Positions 35,393 through 47,820 of a stretch of 64,000 bases of DNA are shown piece by piece (position 1 is the stretch's first letter; every line of letters begins with the position of its first letter). The position numbers and the translations under genes were made by a program. The notes beneath the pieces are model-generated. The model was given only the letters and a program-made list of their open reading frames with translations, ran no database searches and was not told where the DNA came from. This stretch comes from Phlebotomus papatasi (Eukaryota; Arthropoda; Insecta; Diptera; Psychodidae), in contig NC_077223.1 in NCBI RefSeq assembly GCF_024763615.1, positions 50,220,627-50,284,626 of the forward strand, read 5' to 3'.

Positions 35393-36155
35393 GGGTAAAT
35401 TAAGCTAATTCAAAACCTGCTCCAAATGGAAATTTTTCGCTATTCCAAATGGAAACGTGACTGTTTTTATGATAAATACAGTAGTAAATTACTATATTCA
35501 TATATTTTCCATAACACAGTTTCATTATTTAGTTAATTTTGCTCGAAATCAAGCGAAAATCCATTCTTTATTTATTCGACTGTTATTTATTCGTTTTGTT
35601 TAACATTTATGTCATATTTCTGGCTAATTTTAGTTAAATTAAGTGCTAATTTTTATTGTTAATGGTACGTGAGGTTTTCAAGTGAAATAATTACCTATTT
35701 CGTGAACAAAAAGGGTTTTTCTGAAGTGTCTGCAAATGCTTCAATAGGAAACCGCGGAAATATGATTTTTTGGATAGATTTTCTTATTGTTTTAGATGGG
35801 AAAGGAGAAAAGATCAGGAATAAGAACAAATCCTGCACTCAGGAGCAACTCAACAAGGTTTTGGAAGCCTTTCGTCGCGGTTTCACTTAAACTGTTTGTC
35901 TCCAATTAGAAAATTTCCCTTGTCTCCATTTGGATTAATTTGTTTCCAATAGAAGCATTTTACGGTCGCGTATTTTTCTTGTATTTAAGAAGTTTTCAAA
36001 TTATATCTAAAGAATTTTCACTAGACAGTAACATTCTAGAAGAGTCAAGGAGCAAATTTATGTAATTCTCGTCAGAAAAAATATGAAGTTAATGCGTTGA
36101 ATCTTCTGTCAAAGTTAAAGCGTCTGGAAATAGTTTTGAATTAGGACATTTACCC
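35393..36155 (+). mobile_element. TA-flanked element with pogo-like transposase fragment
   Basis: TA 35391-35392 and TA 36156-36157 bound 763 bp. Left end GGGTAAATTAAGCTAATTCA, right end read inward GGGTAAATGTCCTAATTCAA. Near the middle a frame ends with a stretch resembling the psq-type helix-turn-helix at the N-terminus of pogo/Tigger transposases (see 35795-35890). The element is thus probably an internally deleted pogo-type transposon. Confidence 0.65.
35795..35890 (+). pseudogene. Pogo-type transposase N-terminal fragment (psq HTH-like)
   Basis: The frame reads basic residues (IRNKNKSC) followed by TQEQLNKVLEAFRRG and then a stop at 35888. This is the pattern K-x-Y/T-x-x-x-x-L-x-x-A-L/V-x-A-x-R-x-G found at the start of the psq helix-turn-helix in pogo-like transposases. 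An ATG at 35796 opens a different frame, so at least one indel is likely near the start. Only about 30 residues remain; the DDE domain is missing. The assignment is by eye and moderate. Confidence 0.45.
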
Positions 36156-36157
36156 TA

Positions 36158-36588
36158 AGTTCTATCGTAAAGCATAAATAAAGTGATTCTTTGATTACTA
36201 TTTGTAAGGGCCTCAATAATACATTGAGAGAAATTTTGGCCAAAAATTGTATTTTTTTTAAGGAAAACGGCTGTAACACACCGTGGGAAAAATTGTCAAG
36301 ATTATTCCCAAATTTACTAATAAAGACTAATGGAATGTTCTTCTCGTCTCTCTTTTTCATTTTTTTTGACATCAAAAGCTTTATTGATAAAGGCAGAAAA
36401 AGTGAACTAAAAAAAATTCAGGAGGGAAATTTTGTTGTTCCTACAATAGAAAACGTATCCGTATTCAGGGGATCCAAATTATCCTGCAAAACTTTACTAA
36501 ATAATTCATAAATTTAAAAAAAAATAAGTTAATCAACATTTATATTTCTGGTGAAGAATATATTTTAAAAAGGAAGGGTTTAGAACAC
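36158..36588. other. Presumed intron
   Basis: No gene or element recognised. Overlapping open frames on both strands here are low-complexity and K/F-rich. Confidence 0.35.
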
Positions 36589-36589
36589 C

Positions 36590-36960
36590 CAGGTTAGCAT
36601 TCCACATCTGTCGATCTTCCACTGCAGGAAGATGTTCGCAAACGATCCGTAAGCTCTCCAAGGCAAGATCCTAAATTTGCTTCGGTCACCTTGTCCTAGA
36701 TCTGCTCCGACGTCAATGTTCCTCCACAATGATTAGCATAGCTTTTCTGAGAAATCGAAGTTGTGATCTCTCAACATGAAGAAGCATTTCTTCAACTTTT
36801 AGTTCCTCTCGAATAGCTACGTTCCTCATTCGATATTAACGAGTATTTAGCCGTTCGGAAGTACTTCATTTCGGCAACTTATATTCCCGATCTTTCTTTT
36901 TCGGTTATTACCCGAATCTCGTGATCGTAGATAAGAATAGGAATGAACACAGCTTTGAAA
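36590..36960 (-). mobile_element. LINE fragment: end of reverse transcriptase and C-terminal tail
   Basis: Read on the minus strand, with frame breaks, the sequence shows FKAVFIPILIYDHEIRV, then an E-x-R segment, VAEMKYFRTAK and a RNEER-like word: the familiar late part of LINE reverse transcriptases (…P-x-L-x-Y-G-x-E-x-W … E-M-x-x-L-R … R-N-E). The tail at 36590-36740 matches 1269-1497 at DNA level (CAAGGCAAGATCCT, CACCTTGTCCTAG, AGCATAGCTTTTCTG). It is truncated and full of stops, so a pseudogene of the same family. Confidence 0.65.
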
Positions 36961-37559
36961 ACCAATAATTTAGCAAAACGAATAAGCTCAAATCTAGCTA
37001 AAACGACTAGCTAAAAGCAATATTATCGAGTTTGTGAATTATTTTTGCATATCAGAGGACTCCTTTACGATGTTGACCACTAAAACAAGAAGAATTATTG
37101 ACCAGTATCTTCTGGAATGTTCAGAAAGTGGTGAAGAAGGCACCAAATTCCTGCTTGCCAACAGATTCCTCATAATATTTCACATAATAACACTCTTCTC
37201 TCAACACAATGTTATTGTAGAGGCATTACGCTTTTTCAAGAGCCTAAAAGACACTTCCTAGACAATCAATTCATTAAAATCAGGAAAAATGTTGCTCTAG
37301 CTGGTATTTTGATTTTATTACAGAGTAAAAAGGCAAATGGCTGGAATTGGCGGGAACCGTTACATTTGACGTCTTAATTTTTGGGGACAAGCGTACCCAA
37401 AAAGTTTGAACAAGTATATTCAAAATTTAAGAAAGATTTGTTTTTCAAATTTATGCAATTTGTAATTGTTAGTTATCATACTAATTGCCCCGAGAGGTTA
37501 TTCTTTATTCTGGTCTAGAAATATGAAAAAAGTCACAATATTTGCAAGGAAGCAGAAAA
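36961..37559. other. Non-coding stretch
   Basis: The first part may still belong to the LINE fragment. A frame at 37034-37261 shows no domain and no splice context. Nothing else is recognised. Confidence 0.35.
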
Positions 37560-37745
37560 TCGAAAATTCACGATTTTAATATCTTAGTTCAGGAATTAAT
37601 TGGAATCTTGCAAAAAAAAAACTTAGATTTCGACATCATTATAGTTTGTAAATATCCACAACAATCGGATTTTTATCGATTCTAAATAGTCCAAAAAAAT
37701 TCTGTTTTCCATGGGTATCCAAGGTCCCAAAGGAGACGAAAGAGG
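37560..37745. mobile_element. Decayed copy of TTAA MITE family 2
   Basis: AATATCTTAGTTCAGGAATT, AATCGGATTTTTATCGATTC and GTCCCAAAGGAGACGAAAGA align in order with 7819-8058 and 62201-62438. The left end and the TTAA sites are not preserved. Confidence 0.6.
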
Positions 37746-37801
37746 AAATGAGAGTGTCTTTAAAGATTAATAGGGAAGATTTCTCTGAAATGCATATTTG
37801 A

Positions 37802-38215
37802 TTGATAGGGAGTGTATCCGGTGTTTGCCAGTGGGAAAAGTGGTCACCCTAAGAGGAAAAACACTTTTTTGGTCTTGCCCAGAGCTTTCGATCCCAATAT
37901 GGACCTTCTAGCAAAAAGAAAAAACACCGTCATAAAGAGTCCCATCACAATTTTTTCAAACCTATTTAAATATTACAAGAAATAGTGAGAAATTTTCACA
38001 AGAAAAGACCCCCATAGTGATATCCTGCTGGTGATGATCTTCCTAGCCAACAAAAATTTACCGATCCCTGAGAAAAGCTGCGAAAACACAATTTAGTCGA
38101 CCATTGAAGAAGATCCATATTGGGGCCGGAAGCTCTGGGCAAGACCAAAAAAGTGTTTTTACTCTCAGGATGACCACTTTTCCCACTGGCGAACACCGAA
38201 TACACTCCCTATCAA
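37802..38215. repeat. Foldback element with TTGATAGGGAGTGTAT ends
   Basis: A 414-bp element whose first about 110 bases (TTGATAGGGAGTGTATCCGG … GTGGTCA … CCAATATGGA) are the complement of its last 110 (TCCATATTGG … GACCACTTTTCCCACTGGCG … ATACACTCCCTATCAA) with about 10 differences. No target duplication seen. Short frames inside follow from the repeat. Confidence 0.75.
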
Positions 38216-38269
38216 GAAAATCGCGCCAGTTCCCTTTATTAGATTACATATTTGATAATTTTTTGATTC

Positions 38270-38335
38270 AGGTTTTCTACCGTTTTCCCGGGAAAGCCGG
38301 TTGTGGTGTACGTTGGCGGCAGCCGCAACCATAAA
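38270..38335 (+). mobile_element. Retroelement 3'-end fragment, copy 2
   Basis: It resembles 25621-25731: GATTCAGGTTTTCTACCG against GATTCGGGATTTTCTGCCG, then GCCGGTTGTGG and GGCGGCAGCCGCAACC. The tail here is CATAAATAAGAAA instead of CTAT repeats. Family unknown. Confidence 0.45.
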
Positions 38336-38339
38336 TAAG

Positions 38340-39032
38340 AAATTTGGAATACAACATTTTTATTCTTAAAATTAATTCTGTGTAAGCTACGACAATTTTT
38401 ATAAATAACATAAAATTAACAACCCATCTAGGGAAGGTTACAGTGAGCTCAATGAACACCCCTTCAAAAAGAAAAGCATAATTTTTCATAGTTGCCAAAT
38501 GCACTATATAGTTGTGACTGATAAAAGCTCCACAAAATTCTGCACTTTTATGTGCAAAAACACCTCACTATTTGCACCTCTCTGTGGTTCTGTGTGTGCT
38601 TTATGAGTTTCAATCATTTCAAAACAGGGTTTTTCTCTATCTGTGCGCATTGTGATTGAATATATTGATCTGATGATGGTACGTTTATATGCAAAATTGC
38701 ATTTATTTTGTGGTACGAAATTGCTGAGTAAATAGAACAGATATATTTTTACGATATTTCTTCAATGATGAGGTCATTGTTGACAAATGGTTGTTTTCAA
38801 TTGGGAAAAAGCTCTCAATGGAAATCCATTTCCTACAGGATGTGTTTCCTTCCATGCGGATGTTTCTGTGTTTTGTAGTTTGAACTCGAAGAGAGAGAGA
38901 GAGAAAGAGCAATGTATTTATTATACCACAAATTTTCCATATTTTCACCTTCTTGGCTTCCAAGAGGCGATATTTATTGTGAATTTGAAATTATAAGAAA
39001 AATGATCCAACTATGCTTGACCGTTGCGATGT
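38340..39032 (+). other. Presumed intron
   Basis: No gene seen. A GA microsatellite lies at 38889-38908. Confidence 0.4.
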
Positions 39033-39036
39033 TTAA

Positions 39037-39551
39037 CCCTTTAAGGACGATTGGATCACCGGTGTCCCATAAAGAAAATAATTTTTCCTGACTACCCAAA
39101 GTTATTTTTTTCTTATGTCTGTACATAATTGTAAAGTAAAAGGTTGAAGGAATCTAGAATATTTTTGCAAGTCTCTAGCTATTTGATATGTAGTAAATAT
39201 TTAAACTCAAAAATGGCGAATTTTTAATTTCTGAAATCCATAATTGATTTTTTTTATTTTTTATACTTCAAAATTTTTTTTAAGTAAAACCCTTTTGGCA
39301 ATAAAAACTACAATACTCATATATAATATTTTTCATTAAAGCGAAAAATATCATTCATTGGTATTGTCAGAAAAATTACTTAAATTTTTGGGCTATTTTT
39401 GCCCCTATCGCTCGTAGAAGCACAAAATACACCGAATCAGACTCTGTTGAACTTTCCAAGGATAGATGTAAGACTTATCATTGACTATGTTCCACATTTT
39501 AATTTTTATTGTTGATTTTCAATCCGTAAAAAGTGCCTCGTTGTTAAAGGG
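39037..39551. mobile_element. TTAA-flanked MITE, family 3
   Basis: TTAA 39033-39036 and TTAA 39552-39555 bound 515 bp with ends CCCTTTAAGGACG / CGTTGTTAAAGGG. The start CCCT after TTAA is the classic piggyBac form. Only one copy in this window. Confidence 0.7.
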
Positions 39552-39698
39552 TTAATGGTTGAACGGTAAACTAAAACATTGAGCTATTGTCATTCATATT
39601 TGCGTGCGTATTTGCGTATATTCGTATGTCTACCGACGACTTATCCGTCATACGCTCGATCGGAAAAATCGCAGTGAACTCGAATCAATGAGTGTATA

Positions 39699-39847
39699 AT
39701 GCCCAACGCACAATAACTTTTGTTTTGTAAACATGTTTTTGACGTTTCAACGAGAGTGAGTCAGATCTAGATCTATTCATCTCGCTCACTCTCATAGAAA
39801 GTTTCGAAAACATCTTTACAAAACAAAAGTTATTGTACGTTGGGTAT
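39699..39847. mobile_element. CCAACGCACAATAAC foldback MITE
   Basis: The best-preserved copy: ATGCCCAACGCACAATAACT then TTTGTTTTGTAAACATG on the left, and its complement on the right ending ACGTTGGGTAT, 149 bp in total. The middle carries GATCTAGATCTA and CTCGCTCACTCTCAT. Confidence 0.85.
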
Positions 39848-41028
39848 AAGACATTTAGTAGAATTGTTTACAAAAAATGCAAACTTCGGTTAACGACCGA
39901 CAACTTTTTTTTCAAAATTCAAAGCGTATGTTTTGGACACTATAAATCGATTTCAATCAAATGTCAACCGGTAGACACAGAAAGTAATAAAATGACAAAA
40001 AAAAACTTTGCAAAAACCTTCAACTCGTGCAGATTCAAAGAGCTTTTGTTATGGATTCTTCCTTTGGGACTGCGTAATTATTTATGTCGTCTCCGAGTAA
40101 AAATTATTAAAAATATCGCAATGGAATGATTATTGAGGTGTTGAGAAAGTCTTAAGTACAAGGTGTGGAATATTGATGGGGAAATTGTTTTTTTTTTCCT
40201 TCTTCTCTTTCATGAATAGCTTTCGACATGGAAGTCATACAAATTCAATTGATATAAGAATTGTGCTTTATTGTTCTCTCACACAGCAATGAATGAGATG
40301 AGAGAGTGATTGTCTCTGGGGGATTAATACTGCAAGGAGGGATTGGGAGGAAGTGAAGATGTTAAATTCCAGACACGTTTCTTGGAAAGGCGCGCGAAGC
40401 TTCACCCAAAAACATAATGTCTATGTGATTTGTTCTTATGATGGTTGCCTTGTGAGTTCACTCACAAGTATGTCTTTTTTCGGATAAGCAAGAGAGTGGT
40501 TCAGAATGTTCATAGACGATGAATTCAATTCATTAATTGGTTATTCAATTGTCGCATTTTGCTTCAATAAGCGCTTTCCGCTTCACATCCACACCATTGA
40601 CACTTTATGTATATATACATAATGCTTTATACCCAACATCCGTAATGTCTCATTGAGGATTTTTCTTTACAAAATTGTGTTCATCTCTTTTTATCCTATA
40701 TAACACTAGCACTCCCGATTTTTTTTTTGTCTGTCTATTCTTCTGGAATTTATTATCTTGGTCAGTGGCTTCTTGATGAACGAAAGCGAGATAATAACGT
40801 TTTTAAAAAGCAATGAAAAAAATTCATCGTGCACATTTTCAACATGGGGAGCCTTTTACTGCTCGAACTCAAAAAGAGAACAGTATATAAAATCATTTTT
40901 TTGTAACTTGTCAACGTTCTGGGGACTAAATGGTTAAAGATATTGATTTCCAGTCTTCGGTGACCCCCCTCCACCCCCTAAAAATCATCCTTTATCGAAA
41001 TCGCCGAAACCACCTCTACCCCCTTGAG
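39848..41028 (+). other. Presumed intron
   Basis: No gene or element recognised. A C-rich tract at about 40965-41028 contains the target site of the next element. Confidence 0.4.
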
Positions 41029-42586
41029 TAGTGATTCCAAGAACGGTTAACCGGTTTCGAAAAAACCGGTTAACCGCCCTATTTTGGAGACGGTTTTAAA
41101 ACCGGTTTTTAGAGATGAAACCGGTTTAAAACCGTCTCCTTCCAAAAATTTAAAAATTTCTCTTAAGCATTAGTTTATTTCTTGAAAATCAAGATACACT
41201 GCAAAATATTTTCTTGACTTTAGGAGGGAACCTGAAGTGCAATATGATTCTAAAAGTGTAATCTGTACTATGGCAGTATGTTAATAATATATGAAGGATA
41301 GTAGTAATGAGTTTCCTATACGTTTCTTCCTTTGTAAAAAATTATTTGCTTAAAGGTTATCGGAAGTTATTTCAGGACTTCTTCATTAGAAAATATATTA
41401 GTTAAATATAGACTAAAAAATCAGTTGCATACTGAGAAAAAAATTGTAAACGATTTAGTACAATCTTGTAAAATATTGTTTTATGTGGAAAAGTAACAAG
41501 ATGTTTACCTCTCCCTGTCTTCATAGAGATTTTTATTGAATCTTGCTATATTTTAATTCAAATACATATCTTATTAGACCCAAATTCACCAAGATTCACA
41601 CAAGATGCTTGTAAAATTTTTGTCATATTTTGGTATACACTAGTTTCTCAACCAATGGAGTAAAAAACAAAAAAGTTTACCTTTTATAGTATTTCTTTTT
41701 TTTTAATGCCTATGGATTTTTTTTCTATCAAATTATTTGTCAATTTTTGGTATTATTATCATGATTCTCATGATATATAATACCAAAAATTATATGTATC
41801 GGGGTGTTTTCTGTAGAGAATGATCTAAAAAATAGACTTTGGAAACAATTCCCGATCCAAAAATTTGGATTTTTTTTCGCTGAAAAAAGAATAATTTTTT
41901 CAATACTTTTACAAGATTTTACATAAAAAACTTTATAACGAATATAAGGTAGCGATAAATCTTGGTAACTATCCTTCCAATATTCTTTTCTCATATTTCT
42001 GGGAATATTATTTTTCTTTCACGATTCAAGTTTTATAAACTTAAGTTTAATAAGATTAAACTAGTCATGAAAACTCTTTTGGTTTGTTCGCTAAAACGTT
42101 TCCTATATATTTTTTTTCATTTTCCAAGATCTAGAATAAATTTTTTAAGTATTTCCTTATTAATTTTTTAAGTATTTCCTTATTAAAGATTTTTAAAAAA
42201 TGATAACGTTTTTAGCCAATTTATTATAAGAAAAATAAATTGTATGAAAAATAATGGTTATTTTTACGGAAATCTACACTGCATTAGCTTTTCCACCGTA
42301 TAATATTATTGAAAAAACTTTCAATAATTTTCCTGCACTCTAAAATTTCCTGAACTATTTTTAATACAAAATAAAGCAGTAAAATAAATAAGTCCTAAAA
42401 CTAACTGAGAAAAAGAATATATTTATGTGTTAAATATTACATTAAAGTTCAAGTTTTGAAAAATTGCTTCAAATTCCATATTGTGATCCTAAATTTGAAA
42501 CCGGTTTAAAACTGGTTAACCGGATTCAGAGCTATTCAAAACTGGTTAACCGTCTATCCTAAAAACCCGGTTATTTGGAATTACTA
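41029..42586. mobile_element. hAT-like element, non-autonomous, 1,558 bp
   Basis: Perfect 8-bp target duplication CCCTTGAG at 41021-41028 and 42587-42594. Ends TAGTGATTCCAAG and, inward from the right, TAGTAATTCCAAA. Both subterminal zones carry repeated GGTTAACCGG and AAACCGGTTTAAAACCG words (41045-41135 and 42495-42570), again the hAT pattern of clustered transposase-site-like motifs. The 1.3-kb middle is AT-rich without a recognisable transposase. Confidence 0.85.
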
Positions 42587-42854
42587 CCCTTGAGTACCTC
42601 CAAAATAATGCTTTTGTGGACAAGCGATTTCATTAATGTTCGAATATATTTTTATACCAGACTAGATAAACATTTCGTACATAAACACAAAACCGAAAAA
42701 TTCGCCATCTTGAATTTTCGTATGTCATCATGGTAAACCACTTTAAAGGGCTAAATTTTTAACGGAATTGTTTATATTTGGATTTTTTAAAACGTATATT
42801 GATATTTTCAAATTAGTTGCATTAGCCTAGCCTCAATCGGTAATGAATCGGTAA

Positions 42855-43084
42855 AGTATTCCCAGAAAAACTATGCAAGCCATTGTGAGAAGGCATTGAT
42901 CTCGGGACAGACCTAGGGCAAGGTGGCTGAATCAAATTCAGAGTCTTGCCTTGGAACGCCTTGGGATCGAACCGGAACATCTTCCTGAAGTGGCGGAGGA
43001 TCGACAAGCGTGGGCTGCTAATTTGGACGTCATGGGCCCGCGACCCCAATAGGGATAAGCGGCTGAAAATAATGATGATGATGC
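42855..43084 (+). mobile_element. LINE fragment, 3' end with ATGATG tail
   Basis: Plus-strand relative of 1269-1497: CCAGAAAAACTATGCAAGCC, CAAGGTGGCTGAATCAAATT, CTTCCTGAAGTGGCGGAGGA and CGACCCCAATAGGGATAAGC correspond in order. It ends in AATGATGATGATG, a simple-repeat tail typical of a LINE 3' end. Indels break the reading frame. Confidence 0.7.
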
Positions 43085-43085
43085 T

Positions 43086-45024
43086 TCGTCTTAAATGATA
43101 AAACATTTTAAAATGCACACTTCGTAGTCAATTTTCGATTTCGGAATGCTTTTATAATAAATTTATGGTTCAATTTAATCGGCAGTCAAATGATAAGCAC
43201 TTAAAAACCATGCGAAAAGATAATTCATGAAGTGCTCTTTTTCGTGAGGTCGAGCATTCCGCAAAGTTGGTGCGCTTTGTCATCTCTTAATTAGACAGTT
43301 GCGTCATTAATTGGCAAAAATTTATTTTAAATTGATTTATACTTTCTTTTAGATGAAATTGAGTGTGTCTTAGTCCTAATAATAAAGTGACTTGTAGTAT
43401 GAATTTCGTTCAAAATTATCACACTGCAATATAGTGTAGTTCTTCTTGATGCTAAGAAATCTTTATTGCTTTGGTATTTTAATGGTGAAAATTACATATT
43501 TAGGAGGAGGATACACTCATCTGAATTCCACCATAGAAAATTCATTTTCAACATAGATTATTCTAATTCTCATTTCCGTCTTCTCTGGATCAAAAACTGT
43601 ACAGTTATAATGGCTCTCAATGATGCAGAATGCATGAACTCATTACTTAAGTGCTATGCTATATACTTCAAAATTGGTTTTGCATTATTTGTTTAGGGAC
43701 GGAAAAGCACCATGCTCAAGAATTTGAATATTTCGCAAAGTTTTTTTTTTAATTTTATTAATCGGGTCACAAATGATTTAAACCGGTAATTAAATATTGT
43801 CTAATAGGAGTAGTAATATAATTAATTTTAGTAAAATATCATAACCGGTCCCAAACCATTTGAAATTAATTCAAACTTGCCAAGATTTCAAAGGCCTTTC
43901 AAGTGATTCTAAATTTACTTCAATCGGTTGAAAAATACGCTCTGTAAATCTATAATATCCCTTGTTATTGAAAAATCACTAAAGAAATGTTGTTTTTAAT
44001 TAGAGATTATTCGTTTTTACATTGTAGTTATTGCAAATACGTAATAGTTACATTAAAATTAGATATTTGTGCAAATTTTGTGTGTGAGAATCGTATATAG
44101 AGATGCTAGAGTATCTTGTTTTGCTATTCACTTTGTTTCATTGGTATAGATTTATTCTTAAAACTGTTCTACAAGTTATAATGTTTTACTGCAGTGATTA
44201 ATATAATCTCAATGGATTCATATTACATCTGTGCATATTTGTTTTTTTTTTTTAACTTTTTTTGTATACAAACAAATTTATTTTCTTGTTGACTATATAA
44301 GTTGTTTATTTTATCTTTTAAATGAAATGAATACAATATATATTTCTTGGTATTTGAAATTTGTAGTTTATAAAATAAACAGTTAATATTTGTCTCACAA
44401 ATTCTTAGAAAAAATAGAATTGGGCAATATCTTGTGCACTTCACCTTCGTCATCCATGATTAAATTTGGCAAATGCAATTGATGAGTTGTTAAAGAGAAA
44501 ATATTTTGAATAAGAACATCATAAACATTCTGTCTACGATGTATTTGCTGATTTATGATCTGAAAACATGTACATAATGTATTGTGGTGAGCAATTGTTC
44601 ATCTTACTACATTAACTAACCGCAGAATACATCTAAGAATTGTGTCTCAAAACAGATATAAATCTTGCATAATTTTCGCATTATAAATCGTTAAATGAGC
44701 TCTAATAAATATGGGACAATGATGGTTAGTCATAAATCATAAATATTATTAGCTGTGATTCTTCCATAATCACAGCTATTGTAATGATACGATTCGGTTG
44801 ATCACCTTCGGTAGATCTCAAAATCTTTGGGTAATGTTTTGAATTTCCCTATTTCCATAATAAAAATATATCTTTTTTTTTAAATCAAATTGTATCTTTT
44901 TTCTAGTCATTTTTTTGAGAAATTCATTTTAATGGGTTTTAAAACACTTTTCTATATTATTTTGAAACACTTCAATGCTCCAATTGGCTATTTTTTAATA
45001 CATTTATAGATTAGCTTGACCAGC
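43086..45024 (+). other. Presumed intron
   Basis: No gene recognised. AAACCGGT / ACCGGTCC words around 43780-43850 may be an old inverted-repeat remnant. Confidence 0.35.
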
Positions 45025-45025
45025 A

Positions 45026-45382
45026 TGGGAATTCTGTAACGCTCTGGCAATGCCATATCACAAATTGGGTTCGAATCTTAGGAGAGCTTTTTCGAAAATG
45101 CGATTCTGTAGCCGTGACATTGCCATTTCAGCTCACGTGGCATTGTCAGAAGTCACATATATTTGAGATTTCTGACAATTCAAATGACAATGAAAGTTGT
45201 TAAACAAATCAACCAAGACAGATTGTATTTGCATAATATCACTAAGTAAAGGCTTTTCATTAAAAAAAATTGTGAATTACATTTTCGAACTGATATTACT
45301 GATATGACAAAAAAAAGCTCGATTGGCCTTGCCAGGTTTCGAACTCACGCGTGACAATGCCACGAAAATTACAGAATTCCCC
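45026..45382. mobile_element. MITE with GGGAATTCTGTAA ends
   Basis: A 357-bp element. Left end GGGAATTCTGTAACGCTCTG then GCAATGCCAT; right end read inward GGGGAATTCTGTAATTTTCG then TGGCATTGTCA. The right end is followed by TA; the left flank is not TA, so the duplication is uncertain. GGCATTGTCA words recur inside. Confidence 0.65.
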
Positions 45383-47818
45383 TACATCAGGCCCAAAAAA
45401 CTTTAATATGCTTAAAACCCATTCTACCGTTCAAGAAATAACGAACATTGAAAACCGTAATTTGAAATAAAATTATAATTATAATTCGTTTTGCGCTGAA
45501 TATTTTGGAAATGCCGTCTTTGAATTTGAACCTGTTTTTTTGTCTTAGTTATTTTTTAAAATTCGTGTTTATCAACACAGAATTCGAATTTGCGGTAAAG
45601 AATCACAATTCGCATAAGGTCATACAATGTTATCACAAGTTTTTTTTTAATTTATAGTATTTATTATTTTAATGAAATATTCTTCTGTTTATAAATAGCT
45701 TAGAATTTTGCACATCAACATTTTTTTTAGTGAAAAATCCGGCAAAGTAATGTGGTAGGATAATTTTTTGACATTGTGTTTTCATTTGTAATATTTATTT
45801 TGGGGAATATCTTAATATTGATAAAAGGATTTCCAAAGAATTTGGTAGAGATTAGAAAAGTTTACAAAGCTTGAAATCTTAGTGAAACGGGTTAAATAAA
45901 CACAAATTTCAGTCTGGAAGTTCAAGCCATTTCTTGAATGTTTCGAATTAACAAATAATAACAAGCAATTGCAGTGTTTTATTTTAAATTTAATAGATAA
46001 ATTAGGATAAAATATAAACTCTTTGTCAATTTTTTTTTTCAAAAAATCTTGCTCATTAGATAGTTGAAGAAATTAAGAAGAGTTGAAACGGAAAAAAGTA
46101 TTTTTAGTGTACAAGTGATTCTTTCTGATTTTTGGCTTAAACGTTAATCCACTGTTTAAATTTATTCTATTTCTCGTTCAAACATTAGAAAACGGTGGAT
46201 CATCCTCGAATTATCTTTATACTTCGATTCAACATTCAGTAGATTCTTAAGTTTGGTGTCTTATTTAGTTAAAAGTCTTATTTAGTATGTTGAGTAATAT
46301 GAGTTTCAGACAGACGGTTTCACCTAGATCTCAAATGTCTCGAGATCCTGAATAAAAAGAATTTTAGTGTTTTTCAAAATATAATGGATTATTTGCCCTT
46401 GCATTCTCTTCATTAGACAAAATTTCCTCGAAAATCATGTTTTAGAGAAACAAGAAATTAGAGAAGTTAAGCCATATATTGATAAATAGTTTGATGCCAG
46501 ATAAGGGTTATTTTCAGTCTGTCTTGAACTTGAATTCAAGGAACTTTTATAGTTATTATCCTTTCTTTTATTTAAAGCACAAATAATACACTAATTAGGA
46601 AAGTATTTAATTATTAAAATTTATTTATTTTGATATATGGGACCATATTAGTTTGTTTTTGTACCATGCCTGAACTCTCAATTATGAAAATCGTCAAAAG
46701 GTATAATTAAGAAAATTTCCAAATAGACGAATTATTTAAGTTGACAAAAAAATGTTATAACCCAAAATGATTAAATTTATTCATTTGTTTTTTTAACAAC
46801 ATTAAATTAGTGTTGTGAATAAATCGAAATGAAGAAACGCTAGTGCACCTTTCAAAAGATATCCAATCATTTGGCAAAATCCCCAATTCATCTTGCAACA
46901 TAAATATTTGTTGTTTATCACAAGATTTAATGTCAGTGGCTCAAATGAATTAACTAATTGGCCGAATAGCACGTACCGCGAGGTTGGGGGGAGGGGGTTA
47001 AAACAGAACATAGATAAATGATGAGTTAAGTGCCCTGTTGTGATGCTTTAAAACCAAAAATAAAACTTTTCTTTAAGGAGAACACAACCAAAAATTAATT
47101 TGAAAATGTTTTTTTTTTTCTTTTGTATTAACATAGTTCTAATTAACAAAGTTTTTCTGCTAAAACCATTTTGTACTTAGAACATATTAATTAAATTTTT
47201 TTTTAACCCTAAAAACCTGTCCGGTGTTTGTGCAAAATGTTGCGTTGTTGCGAAACTTTCTTCATTGAGTGTAATTTAGAGGGAGATTTATTAAAGTGTC
47301 GGTTGCTGTAGCTCATCTCTGGGTGGGTTATCTATCTGTATATGTGGTATTATAGGTGGTTACAACAAAAGGGAGTGATTCTAATCTCCATGGAGAGTTC
47401 CCTCTTGGCTTTTTCATCCAATTTAGCACACACGGGGTGTTATGTATTCTCTGCTCGATGATTCTCCACGCAAAATTATGAAATTCACTTAAACATCTAT
47501 TCATATTTAGCATAGAGAGAAAGATATATCTTGCTGTTTTAGGTACTTCTTTTTTATTTACTTTTTTTAGTGGTATTTTTTTTTAAGTGTACGAGTGTCT
47601 CTGGGTTGGAGAAAAAAAAAACAGAAAGATAATACTGATGTCAAGGATGAAAATTGATAAGTTGACGTTATTAAAAGTTCAAGAGGGAGATGAGCTTTTT
47701 CTTTGTGTTCTGTCCTGAATTTTAATATGCCATTTCATCTTCCGTCCACATAGCTCACATTTGGTATTTGCATAAAAGTTTAATATGAAATGTTGTGCGT
47801 GAGAAATGTTTTGTAAAA
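45383..47818 (+). other. Presumed intron
   Basis: No gene, exon signal or clear element in 2.4 kb of AT-rich sequence. Confidence 0.4.
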
Positions 47819-47820
47819 TA

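Noticed and set aside
45060..45350. GGGTTCGAATC and GGTTTCGAAC words resembling a tRNA T-arm
   Set aside because: No acceptor or anticodon stem fits; they are inner repeats of the MITE at 45026-45382.
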